A stretch of DNA of 64,000 nt, taken from Phlyctochytrium arcticum (lineage: Eukaryota; Chytridiomycota; Chytridiomycetes; Chytridiales; Chytridiaceae). The first letter of the stretch is position 1; each line of letters opens with the position of its first letter. Below the pieces are notes generated by a model. That model was not told where the DNA came from. It saw nothing but the letters and a program-made list of their open reading frames with translations, and ran no database searches. Position numbers and translations under genes: made by a program. Of this stretch, positions 45,500 through 57,451 are shown in pieces. The stretch covers positions 62,001-126,000 of the forward strand of contig JAHLKI010000010.1 of assembly GCA_025602905.1 (NCBI GenBank), written 5' to 3'.

Positions 45500-46092
45500 G
45501 TTCGTGTTGATGATGAAGGGGCAAGATGTGGAAGACTAGTGATGGAAGAATCTGAGGAAGGATACATTTTGTCCCGAGGCATTCTATTTATATGGCTGCG
45601 CTCGAAATCCGTTTTCCGGGGGTTCTGCAAGTGTCTTGGTCTTGCGCAACTTCCCCGCATCTAAAATGTGGAGGGGCATTGTGACTGAGACTCTTTGAAA
45701 GCCAAGACACGCGTAAGGGCTATTTCGTTAAAACGCGTCCTGGGGAAGTCACACCCTGGGTTGCGCAGTGTTCGGCAGAAGTTCAACGCAACTTGACCTC
45801 TGGGAGGGGAGCCTTGAGGCCAAGTTACGTCTTCATTCCATAATGTCGATTCAGTTGGTAAATTAATAAGGGTTAAGCCCAAGCTTAACTTTAACAGGTT
45901 CATAGCGCTCTGAACACGAAGTTTAGGTAGTTTAGTGTGCTCTAATTAAGTTGGAGAAGATAAATAAATTTCATGAGCACTCGATGCAAATCTACAATTG
46001 TTGTTGTGGGAAAATGGCTATGTACGAAAAAGAGGGAGAATGATGCAAGGAAAAACAAGATAAATAAGGAAAAAGTTGAGTGGCGCGCAAAA
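45500..46092. other. Intergenic between DUF2828 and UTP5 (both minus)
   Basis: Promoter of the DUF2828 gene (near 45500-45660) and 3' flank of UTP5 (A-rich near 46030-46070). No gene is seen. Confidence 0.45.
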
Positions 46093-48252
46093 CTACTCTA
46101 GGTCATCGTCGTCGTCTTCATCATCGTCCTCTGTCTCATCGGCATCAAGGTCTTCATCGTCGTCCTCGCTTTCGTCGTCATCGTCGTCGTCAAGACCCTA
46201 TTCACGCGAAAATCGTCAGAAAGGACGTCAAATTGGCAATTGGGGGGAATGAAAAATTACCTCGTCCTCATCGACGTCCATGCCATCGACAGCATCCTGT
46301 ACTTCATCCTCGTCATCATCATCACTCTCTTCCTCCTCATCGTACACCAAAAGAGCCTCATTGTCCTGAACGTTTCCGTTCGAGTCCAGTTTATTCCGCA
46401 TCGCAATCTGTGATGCGACCAGGTCTAGCCGACCAGATAGCCGTAAGAGCTTGGAGAAGACAGAGGCGCGAGAGTCAAGGGTCTGGTAGAGTGCACTGAG
46501 ATTGTGGGTAAGTTGTGGTAGCTATAAGCGCAGAATTCTTTAGTTTACACGTAGCACTTGTATGTCATTGGGGGAGATTGTACTGACCGACATCAGGTAA
46601 CTGGAGTGAACCAGTAAAACAGCTCGCACCCATTCAACCAACTGGCGAGCCCGATTGGGTCGTCGCTGCAGGCGAACCATGAGTTGATCAAGCAAGGGAA
46701 CAACGTGACTGGGAGGCAGACGTCGGATGGTGGTAGTAATAATGTCAGAGTCATGGATTTGAAGGGCTTGTTCGAGCAATTGGACGTCGTTGGTATGAAT
46801 AGCTTGTGACAGCATCTGGTGAAGGGAGTTTGCGGTAGGGGGACGGTTGGTTTTTTTTGAAGATTTGCTGGGGGTGGGTGCAACCGACATGGCTGCTAGG
46901 CGCTCCTCGAGGGTAGGTTCCTGAAGTGCGGCCTGGTCATCGACGGTGAGGCCATCGTCCAACTTTGCGCCACTGATGGCTGGCAAGTCGGCCGCGCCCA
47001 GTACGAGCATAGAGTCTTCGTTGTATCGTGTGGTTATTCCGTTGGCAGCGTCGGCAGTAATCGTGTTATCGTACAATAATGAGCTTACGGGTTTGCGGCT
47101 AATGGTAATTTCCTTGATTAATGTTCCATCCTCATTTTCGAACTGCACGCGCTCAAAGACTGGCTTAATAACACTTCCGTGCGCGATAAGTACTTTGTCA
47201 TTGGAGAAGGTCGCGGATAGGATAGGAAGGAATTTGCTTTCTTCACTGGCAGATTTGATACGGAGCACGGCGTCAGCGGTTTTAGCCAGCTGAGTATGCT
47301 TCTTCTTCTTTTTGCTCACTGCAGCGGTTTCGGCTCGGTCTGTATCTTTCCAAAGGTAGACAAATCCTTCCTCTGTCAAGGCCAATGCCTGTCCCTTGAG
47401 CGAAAGAGCAATGGTTGTTGGTACTCCGTCCATGGTCAGTGATGTGAGGTGATCGGATGGCCCTTTTTCTGTAGTATCCCACACACTAACATGCCGGTCA
47501 TCGTCAGCCGCGGATACGCTACGACTACTGTCAGCGTTGAAGCACAGTCTGATAACTTCTGAAGCATGTCCCGGGTACGTCTTGACTGGTTCGCGCGTAG
47601 TCGTATCCCACAGCTTTACGGCGTGTCCTGCCGTGAGTAGTTTTGACCCGTCGTGATTCAGCTGAACTCGTTTAATTGGCTTTCCATCCGCCTTGAAACG
47701 TCCCAGCTCTGCACCGGTCCCAATATCCCACTCAACTACCAGCCCATCCATGCCTGCCGAAAATGCCCGGGTTCCATCTTGCGCAAACGTAACGTCAGAT
47801 ACACCCGCCGTGTGCGCTCCTTGCAAAGTCCGGATCACTTTGCCATGGGGCAAAGAATAAAGTTGCACCTCCCCATTCGCCAAACCCAATGCTACCACTT
47901 GCTGTGAGCTCTCACTGGTACCGGTGGACCGACGTCGTTTCTTTTTCTTCTCACTGACATCATCCCCTCCCTGAATCTTTCCCCAAGCAACGGCCGTACA
48001 CTTTACATTATTTGCAGCGGCATGTTCGGCAGCCAGTGTTGACGTGCGTGTATCCCAGACTCGCAATCGGAATGCATCTACTCCTGATGACACGACGGCA
48101 AAATATCGGCAGGGAGCTCCATCCGGGTTGGAACTAGGATCGTTATCGTAAGCTGAGAGGGAAAAGGCGGTGGCTTCCTGTAGCTCTTGCTTCAGCTGCT
48201 GCTGGGCAACCGCCTCTTTTGAGAACTGCGACGACTTTTTCTTGGCAACCAT
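46093..48252 (-). CDS. UTP5: U3 snoRNP protein UTP5/WDR43
   Basis: Three exons on the minus strand, 48252-46588, 46521-46261 and 46197-46093, giving 676 residues. It belongs to the t-UTP/UTP-A complex, which binds the 5' ETS and couples rDNA transcription to early 18S processing in the nucleolus. WD40 blades cover residues 40 to about 420 (VWDTRTSTLAAEHA, GLVVEWDIGTGAELGRF, HAVKLWDTTTREPVKTYPGH, VSVWDTTEKG). The Utp12 helical domain follows near 470-585 (LHQMLSQAIHTNDVQLLEQAL ... LSALYQTLDSRASVFSKLLRL). The tail is almost pure Asp/Glu, common in nucleolar proteins. A Lys-rich stretch near 110 (EKKKKRRR) is a likely nuclear signal. Confidence 0.9.
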
Positions 48253-48605
48253 TTGATATCAAGTGATCTCGTTCGCAATTGCTATGGGTCAGAAGAATTC
48301 GCAAAAGTTTGCAATTCCCGTAATCGTCGTCCCGCGTAAAATCAAACGTGTCTTTCCAGAGTGTCCTCGACTCCTTCCGTCTCCCTGTATCCTATAATAC
48401 TCCTTGAAACGCTATACGGAGCACCCTAAAGTAGACCTCCGTTTTGTCAAATTTCAAAAGTCAAAAGTTTTGATTCCCAAAAACAAAAAACCCGAACAAC
48501 GACAGTCACGTGCCGCGATTTCGCCCAAGTTTTGCGCAGCAGTTTGGAGCGGCGCCACGCTGACCTGATGCCTGCCGCGCCACATCCGCGCTCTTGCGGC
48601 CCGAG
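48253..48605. other. Divergent promoter, UTP5 and Sel1-MYND gene
   Basis: A 353-bp gap between divergent starts. No gene is seen. Confidence 0.45.
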
Positions 48606-51600
48606 ATGCCAAACGCCGACGAAAGTGCTCCAGTCATTGCGACAAATTCAGGTAAACTTGCAGCGTGTTATTGCCCAAAGCACACTATTGGGCCGTCTGT
48701 CAAGTCCTTGGGGTTAGGTAGGTTGGGTTTCAGTGTTTATCACAGTATGAGTCTTGTATTGACAAAGCATTTGTTGATCAGTAGATCGGCAGATTGAAGG
48801 GTTCGAAAAGGATTGGCAGCAACAAAAGCGAGTGACAGGCATTGGACAGACCACCATTAAACTACCATCCCGCTTTTCCCGATCACAGGGCAAACGGTCT
48901 TCATCGCACCGCTCAGGAGATTCTTGTCCAAGAACAAATGCGGATTATTTTAGCAGCATGTCAACCACCGATACTGCCACCAAGCACCCTCCCATCCATA
49001 CATGTGCTCTCCCACCATCGATGCAGCCCAGGGCTCATGATACCCAACTAAATACCAAAACCTCTGCTCAACCCTCAGTACCGCTTTCGCCACCGGTATC
49101 CGCTTCCAATAAGCAACATCCATCACCCAGCCCATCTTTTGAAGATCCCACTCTAGAAACCCTGTCGCGATTCCGGATCCCCCAGGGAACAGCCAAACGC
49201 CTCCCCTCATCTGCTACTGTCGTGTCAGCCACCAATCTCTCTCTCCTCGAAAAGTATCTACGACATACCATGACCCAGCTCGACTATCGGCCAGAATTGA
49301 TTGCGACTCCTGAATTGTTGGTGCAGAATGCGCGTGAGGATGCCCAGAAGGGAAACCCGAGTGCGTGTATCGTTTATGCACTTTGCTTGCATGCGGGAGT
49401 AGACGGCTTAAAACGGGATGATCATGAAGCGTTAAAGTGGCTCAATGTTGCCGCCAATATGGGTATGCTGGCAAATATTACAGAAGGCCGTCTATTGTCA
49501 AAAACTAATTGATTTTACCCCCGTGATTAGAAGTGGATGGGTCCTCGGCAGACGTTACATCAACAAAAGCATCCTCCCCCAAAAGTAAGGTATCAGGCAA
49601 AGCTCAATCCCAAGTCCAACCTCCCCCACCTCACCCCTCCAAGCCGACAATTTCGCCAGCACCCACCTCAAATTCCGGACACTATCACCCAATCGTCATT
49701 GCAGCGGCCAACGCCATGCTCGGCGACTGGTACCGTCGTGGCATCGGCTGCGGGGCCGACTACAACCGGTCCTTCAGGTACCTTAAACGAGCTACCGAAC
49801 TCGGGGACGCCAATGCCTTATCTGCGCTGGCCGAAATGTATGAACGCGGCGCGGGAATCCCTCGGGATGATGCGACCGCTTTTGTATATTATCGCAAAAG
49901 TGCTGAGCAGGGGTTTGTCAAGTCCATGTTTAAAGTGGGGCAGGCGTTAGAAAAAGGAAAAGGTGCGTCCAAAAAAAATGACACGGTCATGCCTGCAAAC
50001 GATGCCAATTGCTCTCTTTCTTTAGGCACCAGCGTCAATTACATGCAAGCCCGATTCTGGTACGCTAAAGCCACTTCCCGGGGGCATTTCCCCTCTTCTG
50101 TACGGCTAGCCACACTCTCCCTTGACCCGGCCTTTGAATCATTTGACAACCTCCTAGCTGCCAAGGACCAAGTCGGCACTCCACGCACATTTCACGATGT
50201 AGGACTCGCGTACTCGTCCACCAAACACGGGGCTCGACCCGATTTACGCATGATGAAGAAATGGTTATTGAAAGCGGCTAAAGCGGGGCATGCACGGTCC
50301 CAGTGGCTTATGGGAAAAGTATATCAAGAAGGACGCGTCCCTGAACCACCTACAACAACAAGGACGAATGCACTGCAACGGGCGTTTTATTGGTACCATA
50401 AATCGGCGCTGCAAGGGTTTCAGCCGGCCCAGTGGGCCGTATGTTCCATGTATCGGAGCGGGTTGGGTGTGGCCCAGAATAATACTCTAGCGGATAAATG
50501 GCAACGAGCGTCCAACCGCTGCGGATGTCAAAAGACCCGACCAGAAACGCAGGATCAGGCCTGTGTCACGGGATACAGTTTGATGGAGGATGCGGGGATG
50601 TTGATGGAGGGGATGGGAGAAAATGCGGTGAAAGGGAGTACGACGGCGCATTTGGCGGCAATGGGACAGGGCGGGGACGCGGGGTTGGGTGGGATGCCGG
50701 GTATCAGTGGTCTACCTGCCCGGTTCGATTTCTCGTCGATTGCCACGTCCACGTCCGCCACGACGAACCTCAGCTCAAATCGACCCGTCCCCATCACCAC
50801 CACCACCACCACTCCCGTCGCAGACTCGTTTGACACAACCCCATCATCACCTTCCTCCTCATCGAGCCCATCAATCACCCACTCTTCAACAAGCACCACC
50901 ACCACCACCACAACAGCCTCAACTTCACCCACCTACAAAGACCTCCCCACTCTCCTCGACTCCATGTACCTCCAACCAGGCGCCTACCTCCAAGACCGCA
51001 CAACCGCCAAAACAATCCCAACCCTCCTCCAACTCGACAACTTTACGCCCACCCACGCCCCCGAAACCCTCCACCGCCTCAAAAAGATCAAAACGGCTTT
51101 TTACACTGCCGAGCACTATTCCCGGTCCGACCGCCATCTGGACGCTGTCCACGAGTACGCCCGGGGGTTTAGGTCCTTTGAAGGGTTCTTTGATTTAGGA
51201 CATTATAATCTGAGACTGCTTGCGGCTTTATCCGTGCAAACGGTACTGGCCTCCTGGCCCAATCACTCGGATGCACTCCTCGTCGACTGTTTTCTAAATT
51301 TGCTGAACCGACCGGCGGAATTGGGCGTGGTGGCCTGTACGCGCGTCCTGGAGGCCAACCCCGACCAAGTGCCCGCAGCGATCCTGCGGGGAGGGTATTA
51401 TACCAGGTTAGGCATGTATACCCGCGCACTCCAAGACTACGAGATGGCATACCGGTTGGAAGAAAAAGCGGCAAGGGTATTGGCTCTCACGCGGGCGGCT
51501 ACGACCGATAAGGAAACTGGGACGACGGCCACGACGGGTGATGAAGTACAACAGCAGCAGCAGCAGAGGAGTAGCGGAGGAAAGTTGGTGCCGACGCCTG

Positions 51601-52271
51601 CGTTGGCTGAAATATATTATCAAATGGGTGTATGCCATTCCAACCTTCCGGGCCGTGAGCACCATATCGCCAGTATCAAGTCCATGGTCCATTATCTCAG
51701 CATGGTGGGCCCTGACGGACGGGTAGGCTTTCTCTTCTTTCAGCATCACAACTGCTCAACCGCCCCATCTCATTTTTTTTTAATTTTTTCTTCATAAAGC
51801 GAGTCCCAGACGCCCACTACACAATCTCGGCAACCTGTCTCCTCCTCTCCCACACCCCAAAACTCATCCACCACTTTTCCCAAGCCCTCGAATCCGAATC
51901 GTCCAAATTCCCTTTTTACCCGCCCCCTCTCAACATCGACCTCAAACATAAACTAACGCTCCAGGTCAAATACGCTGTCGTGACGGGGTCAACCCAGATT
52001 CGGGAAATCCGGGACGTCGTCAATAAAGAGCGTGTGTGTGGCGGGTGTGGGAGTACCGGACAAACTAAAACGTGTAAAGGATGTAAACATGTTCGGTACT
52101 GTAGTGTCAATTGTCAGGTAACAAAAAACATCACCTTTCTTCATTTCTTTTGGCTCAACTGATTTGTGATTTTGCCTTTTGTAGATTGTACACTGGATCA
52201 GCGGCCATGCAAAGAGCTGTCACCCGACCAAATCTCTGGTTACTCGGCAGTCGATGCCTTTAGCTGCATAA
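48606..52271 (+). CDS. Sel1-repeat protein with C-terminal MYND zinc finger
   Basis: Six exons: 48606-48651, 48782-49462, 49531-49962, 50026-51722, 51800-52117 and 52185-52271, giving 1086 residues. The first exon is my inference (ATG at 48606, 130-nt intron); a later in-frame ATG at 48958 is the alternative start. Residues 1-160 are disordered. Sel1-like repeats run to about 500 (HEALKWLNVAANM, ANALSALAEMYERGAGIPRD, SQWLMGKVYQEG, AQWAVCSMYRSGLGVAQN). A Ser/Thr-rich linker and TPR-like helices (YARGFRSFEGFFDLGHYNLR) follow. A MYND finger ends the protein (CGGCGSTGQTKTCKGCKHVR through SGHAKSCH). Such proteins are scaffolds; the partner is unknown. Intron 49963-50025 is stop-free and a multiple of three. 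Confidence 0.83.
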
Positions 52272-52544
52272 ACCCTGTATAAAGTAGAATATATTGATGG
52301 ATTTTTTTTGGGACAATGCGGAGTGCGATATTAGCAGCTTGAGAGAGCGAGCTTGCGCGTTACTGCGCTTTTGTGATGTTCTCACGGTTCAGGGATCCGC
52401 TCAGTGTCCGTCCGTACATGAAGGACTGTTTGTATTTTACCCACACTGAATAAGGACTTGGATGTCATCAGATATGCCCAATTCCGAGAGAAAAGAAACC
52501 GCCGTGGTGGATAAAAGGACACGTGGGAAAATAGAAGTTTGTTG

Positions 52545-52860
52545 TCAGTTCTGACCGCCCAAGTAGCAAATCCATTTGACTAAACACCCGAACCCATTAA
52601 AAAAGAAATGGGGGAGTTGAGAGAATATATAAAGTCCTTGGACGGATGATGATGGTTCCGGATGTACGAGGTCGTCGTCGTCGTCGTCGTAGACTGGGAT
52701 GACCGAACTCTTATCATCTGAACAATAGGTTTCTTGCAATAATGACCAGATAAACTGAGGATCGTGCGGGTACATATGCTGAATGTCTAGGGGCAGGTGT
52801 CTTGTGCATCGATAACGAACGACAGACGCCCACCTTTTGACTCTTGCAAGACTCTATCAT
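52545..52860 (-). CDS. Candidate small spliced gene, low confidence
   Basis: Two minus-strand exons, 52860-52834 and 52778-52545, join across a 55-nt GT-AG intron (52779-52833) to give 86 residues. The frame remains open upstream of the ATG for about 30 more codons (SSIPALWVAKHSTRNSSHRM) before a stop, so a 5' exon could exist. The product has a run of six Asp from the microsatellite and a hydrophobic C-terminus. No family is recognised. It may be a chance frame. Confidence 0.22.
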
Positions 52861-55072
52861 GCGGTGGGAAGAATTTCGAGTAGAATGTTTGGCCACCCAA
52901 AGTGCTGGAATAGAACTTTCAGGCAGCGAGGAAAATTTAGCGCGTATGTATAGTGGTTAGAGAAACGAGACGCCAGACGAAGGAATGATTGTGCATTCAG
53001 AGTTTTATTGGGGAGACAAAGTCGCCTGCAAAATGTCAGACAGACAGACTTGGGACGGTCTCAGGGCCTCTTCGACGATGACGACGACGACGATATATAC
53101 CCACGTCGGGGTACCATCATCCTCTACGACAACGCACGTGGGACATTTGTCGGGAGTGAGGTACAGCCGGCCCAGATTCCATCATGTGAAGTAAAGCGAG
53201 AGGCAAACACGAAGTCTCTTTGCAAACCTCGAGTCTTGCTGTAGTTGGACGTCCAGAAGGAATCATTCAAGAACCCGGGTTTCCAGAAGCGCTCCCGGAA
53301 CCCTTCTCCCCCATCATCAACTTATTAGAATCTCGCGACCACTTCCCACGCCCGGCCCGAAATGAACCACCTTCTTGAGCACTGTAGTTCGGAAGACCCT
53401 CCAGGTTTCTGATAAAGAGCCCAGATCTCAGAGTCTCATATCAGTGTGCAACACACATCTTTTCGCCGCAACCCTATTCCCAAAGAGTCAGAAAAACCAT
53501 CCACACGATTCTTTTGTTCCTACCAAAAGATCCGCATGGCACTTTTGATGAAATGCGTACCCGGGGAATATGCCAAGAGTGAAATAAGGAGATGGAAGTC
53601 CTCGTTCTCTTCCTGTCGTTCTCACTATCCCGAGTTCAGCTTCAGCTCCTTGTTCAGCCCTCCCAACATTTCCACATGCTCTTCTGATTTTTCCAGGTCA
53701 AAAATTGCTGTTGAATGGAAAGTAAACTCTTTGCTATTCCTGATCATTCCCGATGAAATGAAAGGATCTTTTTTCTCCCCACATAACGTTAACCAAAACC
53801 CCGAGAAATAACCGTAACCAAACCACAAAGAAAAGTTACGCTAAAGACAATCTATAGAACAATGTCAAATGTAATGTAAGTACAATGGTTTTTGCTCTAT
53901 GGGTGTGATATAATCATAGGAGTGGCTCATCGTAAAGATAAAATCACCGGGATAATTATCAAGGCGTCGTTCCATCAGCCCCGAGTCTTTGCATCGGGCG
54001 TGATAATGATATCGGGGCTGAATGCAGGGCAAACGAGATGATATATATATACAGCACACTCACATTTTTGTATAATTGTTGATGCGTCACATTTTTCCCG
54101 TCCTTGGACTCCTTGCTCCTTGGAAAATGACAAAGTGTATTGATCAAAACGTTTCTTTGGGCGGTCGTGGAAAATTTGGATGACATATGCCCGGGGTATC
54201 GAGAGGATCGAGCAACCAAGGGAGCGATGCACGTGGACAAGAAGAAGCCAATCTGAGAAAGAAGGGCGATTGCGGGGGGGCAAGGCTTACTTTTGGAGAA
54301 AGGGAAGATTTCTTTTTTGTCCCTGAAGAACAATTGGTCCTCATGACACACGATTGGCAGACCAAAAGCTTAATAATTGATTTCCTCGAGAAAGCTCCGT
54401 CAATTGTAATAATGTGTGTTTGTGTCCATACATGAACGGTAAATACTTTGAAGCGGCAGCCGCTGGAGTGTGAGATGAGGTTTTGGAACAAGTGTTCAAT
54501 TTCACACAGGCCCCTCCAGTAAAATTCCGGTTGGTTGCAAAGCAGTGCAGCCAGGCAGCACGCGTTCGCTGTGGTAGGAATTTCTTCAGGAACATTTTTT
54601 AAACTTTCCTCTGACCTGACCTGAACAGAGTCACAATTGCTTGGGGGGGGGGATACATCGGATCCGGCTGGCCCGGCGAGGGATTATGCGACAGTTCCTT
54701 CCATACTTTTAACGCGCAGTACGGGGGAGGCTACCGGTACAAGTTCATTTCCGTATGGATACTCGAGTATATATGCGCTATGATATGGGATAGTAGGGCC
54801 CGCGCGCGCGATTGCGCCAATCAAGGCAGGGGGTTGAGGCAGCAGCCAGCCGAGAGCCCTGGCCCTTGCGCGATACGTTTTATGGCTGTGTGTGTGATTT
54901 GATTTGGGGGGGGGGATAATGTCCTTACACATGTCCTGATGCAGGTCCTGATGAATGTCTCATGAATGTATTGCTGATGAATGTATGCTCGATGCTCGTG
55001 CCCGGCTGGAAACGTCGCGGAAACGTGTTCTTTTGTTCTCGCGCGACAGGAATTCTTGGATTTTGGGCGTAG

Positions 55073-55080
55073 TATATAAA
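55073..55080 (+). promoter_or_regulatory. TATA box of the poly-Ser gene
   Basis: TATATAAA lies 102 bp before the ATG at 55175, the most canonical TATA element in the window. Confidence 0.6.
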
Positions 55081-55174
55081 CTCGGTCGTCGCCGTAGGAT
55101 TTCCCTCGATCGAGCAGGACTTGTCGAAAAGCACATATCACCACCACTAACACACACAACAACAACGAACAATC

Positions 55175-55738
55175 ATGACCCAGGCACAATTCAACTTTCT
55201 GGGCACCACTCGCTTCAACGCCGAATCTTCCTTCTCTCTCCTCAGAGTCCGCAGCCGCACCGGCGCCATCCTCTACGATGCTTCTTCGACTTCTTCACCC
55301 ACCATGGACTCATCATCATCCCTCTCAACATCCCCAAGCAATGATTCCAAACACCACCGATCTCCCACCTTACTCCGACGCACATCCACCATCCAACGCC
55401 GTCCATCCCGATATAGCAGTAGCAGTAGCAGCAGCAGCAGCACTTGCGCAGGTCGCAAAGCTCACACCGCATCCTTGGCCTCCTTCTCCACCATGTCTTC
55501 CACCTCCTCATCCTCATCTTCAGCCAGCACAAGCTCATCCCCCACATCCCCAACGGCCTCATCTTCTTTACTATTCAAAGAACCAACCGCCCCCCGTCGC
55601 ATATCCTCCCTCGGCCGCAACTCATTCATTGCCGACTTTCTCTCGCCCTACACAGCACCCCTAATGGAGGTCATGGAGCCGGAATTCCTCGACAGCGACG
55701 ACGACAGCGACGAGACGGACACGGTCGTCAACTTTTAA
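55175..55738 (+). CDS. Serine-rich low-complexity protein, unknown
   Basis: A single exon of 187 residues starting with ATG at 55175 in an AACAATCATGA context. The first 38 residues (TQAQFNFLGTTRFNAESSFS) look ordered. The middle is dominated by Ser runs, partly encoded by an AGC/AGT microsatellite at 55415-55442. The C-terminal 50 residues have a basic patch, RRISSLGRNSFIADFLSPY, then an acidic tail (SDDDSDETD). The RRISS and GRNSF words could be kinase sites. No domain is recognised. The strong TATA box and the long upstream region suggest regulated expression. Confidence 0.6.
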   Translation: MTQAQFNFLGTTRFNAESSFSLLRVRSRTGAILYDASSTSSPTMDSSSSLSTSPSNDSKHHRSPTLLRRTSTIQRRPSRYSSSSSSSSSTCAGRKAHTASLASFSTMSSTSSSSSSASTSSSPTSPTASSSLLFKEPTAPRRISSLGRNSFIADFLSPYTAPLMEVMEPEFLDSDDDSDETDTVVNF

Positions 55739-56153
55739 TCCACCTCATATCTCTCCCTTTTCTCCTATACATATTCCGCATTTCTCTGATCTATGTACAT
55801 ATTCGCTCTTGTGAAATTAAATACACCCTTGATGATACCAAACACAACTTTGTTCTTCTTTTTGATCCGCAACTTTTTCCCTCAGCGGCAGTGTAAAAAC
55901 TCGGTTGTGTCACTTTCCAGGATCGGGGCTCATCGGGCGCGATCGAGGCTTGGCTGATGAGGTCAGGTCGTCATGTGATCTGCCGCATTAAGCTAGGGTT
56001 GACCGTTGCACAAGCGTTGAAGCGAAAGCGGACTGTCACCGTTTTCGCATGCAACAATCCGCTCTGAAACAATCCACCCAGCAGCAAACCAGGACGAGCA
56101 GCAAGACGAGCGACGACGAGTAGATAGCTGACAGTAGGCGAGACGACAACCCC
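55739..56153. other. Intergenic, poly-Ser gene 3' flank and Sel1 gene promoter
   Basis: A 415-bp stretch, GC-rich near 55921-55960 (several CGATC/GGCGC words). No gene is seen. Confidence 0.4.
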
Positions 56154-57451
56154 ATGGCGGACTTGATCAATCCCTTGGACGGCCAAGGCCACCAGCTCGG
56201 TCAATTCTGTGAAAACGACAACGACTCGGACCCCAATGCCATTGACGTGAGTTTTGTCCCATTGACCTGTTAACAGCATGCTAACACAAAGACTCTATAG
56301 TTTTACGAAAACTACGATGCATTTGCTCCAGACTCTCATATCGACACTTCCCAGTTCCCGCATCCCCTCCCACCACCCCCAGAAGACGTGGACCGAAAAG
56401 ACCCGCTTCAGCTCGGAATCCACTACCACGACATTAATCACATGGCTCTATCGGCCCATTACCTGTCCCTTTCCGCTCGGCAAGGACATGCGGTGGGCAT
56501 GTATTTATATGGGATGGCGTTGAGGCATGGGTGGGGATGTAAAGTGGATATGGTCGAGGCGGTCCGGTTGTTTGATCGAGCGGCCGGGATCGTTTTACAG
56601 AGTTTGCCAAGGTTGGCTATTGAGGGAGGAGGAGTGGGTGGAGTAGGCGTTGCGCGTGGTGAGTTCCCTATAGTAGCCTAAGGCATCACATCAGTAACTG
56701 ATGATTATTTCCAGACGGTGGTGAACTCATGTTGGGCGAGCCAACCCCATCACCGACACAAACAATACAGGATTCAGACCATCTTCAAGTCCGGGGATAT
56801 AGCTTGGACCGACGCATGTCCCAGGCCTCTTCTGCATCTACCCTCTCCCTCGCCGATGACGGGCCAGAGTCACCTTTAACCGGAAATGACTATGGCTCAT
56901 TACCCTACTCCCCCAACGGCGGCACACCTACCAGTGGCCAGAGCGCCCGCTGGCGTCGCTTCTCCTTTCCCTCTCTCGGATTCGGATCCCTCCGGCGCGG
57001 CAGCGGCACGCCCCCCACCTACAACGACTCCCCACCTCCCACACCCACCCCCTTGACCGAAAAGCTCAACCTCGAATCCACTTTTCGCCGACAAAATTTC
57101 ACAGTCGCCCGCTCCTTTCTCCCCCTCCCCCTCTACGAAGTCGGCATCTGCTACCACCAAGGCTGGGGCGTCCCCACCTCCAAATCCACCGCCCTCTACT
57201 ATTTCCAACTCGCAGCCCAGCTCGGTGACGCCGACGCCCAGGCTCAAGTCGGATACTTGTACCTCCAGGGCGGCAATGGGGTTAAACGGGACAAGAAGCG
57301 GGCGGCGCGGTGGTTGCGTGAGGCCGTCAAGGGTGGCAAACGGATTGTCGGGGAGCAGTGGATTTGGAAGGAAAAGTGGAGTGAGGAAGGCTTTGGGGGA
57401 GTCTCGAAACGGAGAAAGCTGAAACGGGGATACCGTCAGAAGGATCAGTGA
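56154..57451 (+). CDS. Sel1-repeat protein
   Basis: Three exons, 56154-56246, 56301-56658 and 56715-57451, giving 395 residues. The first Sel1-type block (HYLSLSARQGHAVGMYLYGM ... DMVEAVRLFDRAAG) lies near 90-140. A disordered Ser/Pro-rich segment to about 295 follows. A second block of two repeats (YEVGICYHQGWGVPTSKSTA, DADAQAQVGYLYLQGGNGVK) comes next, then a basic tail (SKRRKLKRGYRQK) that could be a nuclear signal. The layout resembles fungal Sel1 proteins of the Dsf2/Nif1 type, some of which act in cell-cycle or wall control, but I cannot assign orthology. It lies about 3.9 kb downstream of the larger Sel1-MYND gene in the same orientation. Confidence 0.78.

Larger units (their letters stand above)
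52272..55174. other. Gene-poor stretch (2.9 kb)
   Basis: Holds one weak spliced candidate at 52545-52860. It also has a GTC/GAC microsatellite near 52671-52690 with a second GAC run near 53076-53090, two perfect G10 tracts (54643-54652 and 54906-54915), degenerate TGATGAATGT tandem units at 54934-54990 and a TATA box at 55073. A short plus-strand frame at 53031-53192 is Thr-rich and motif-free. Nothing else is recognised. Confidence 0.45.

Noticed and set aside
53031..53244. Two overlapping plus-strand frames with Asp or Thr runs
   Set aside because: The runs come from a GAC microsatellite; neither frame has a motif or splice support.
54934..54990. TGATGAATGT units as C/D-box motifs or a structured array
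   Set aside because: Three to four degenerate units with no paired D boxes or guides; a minor tandem repeat.
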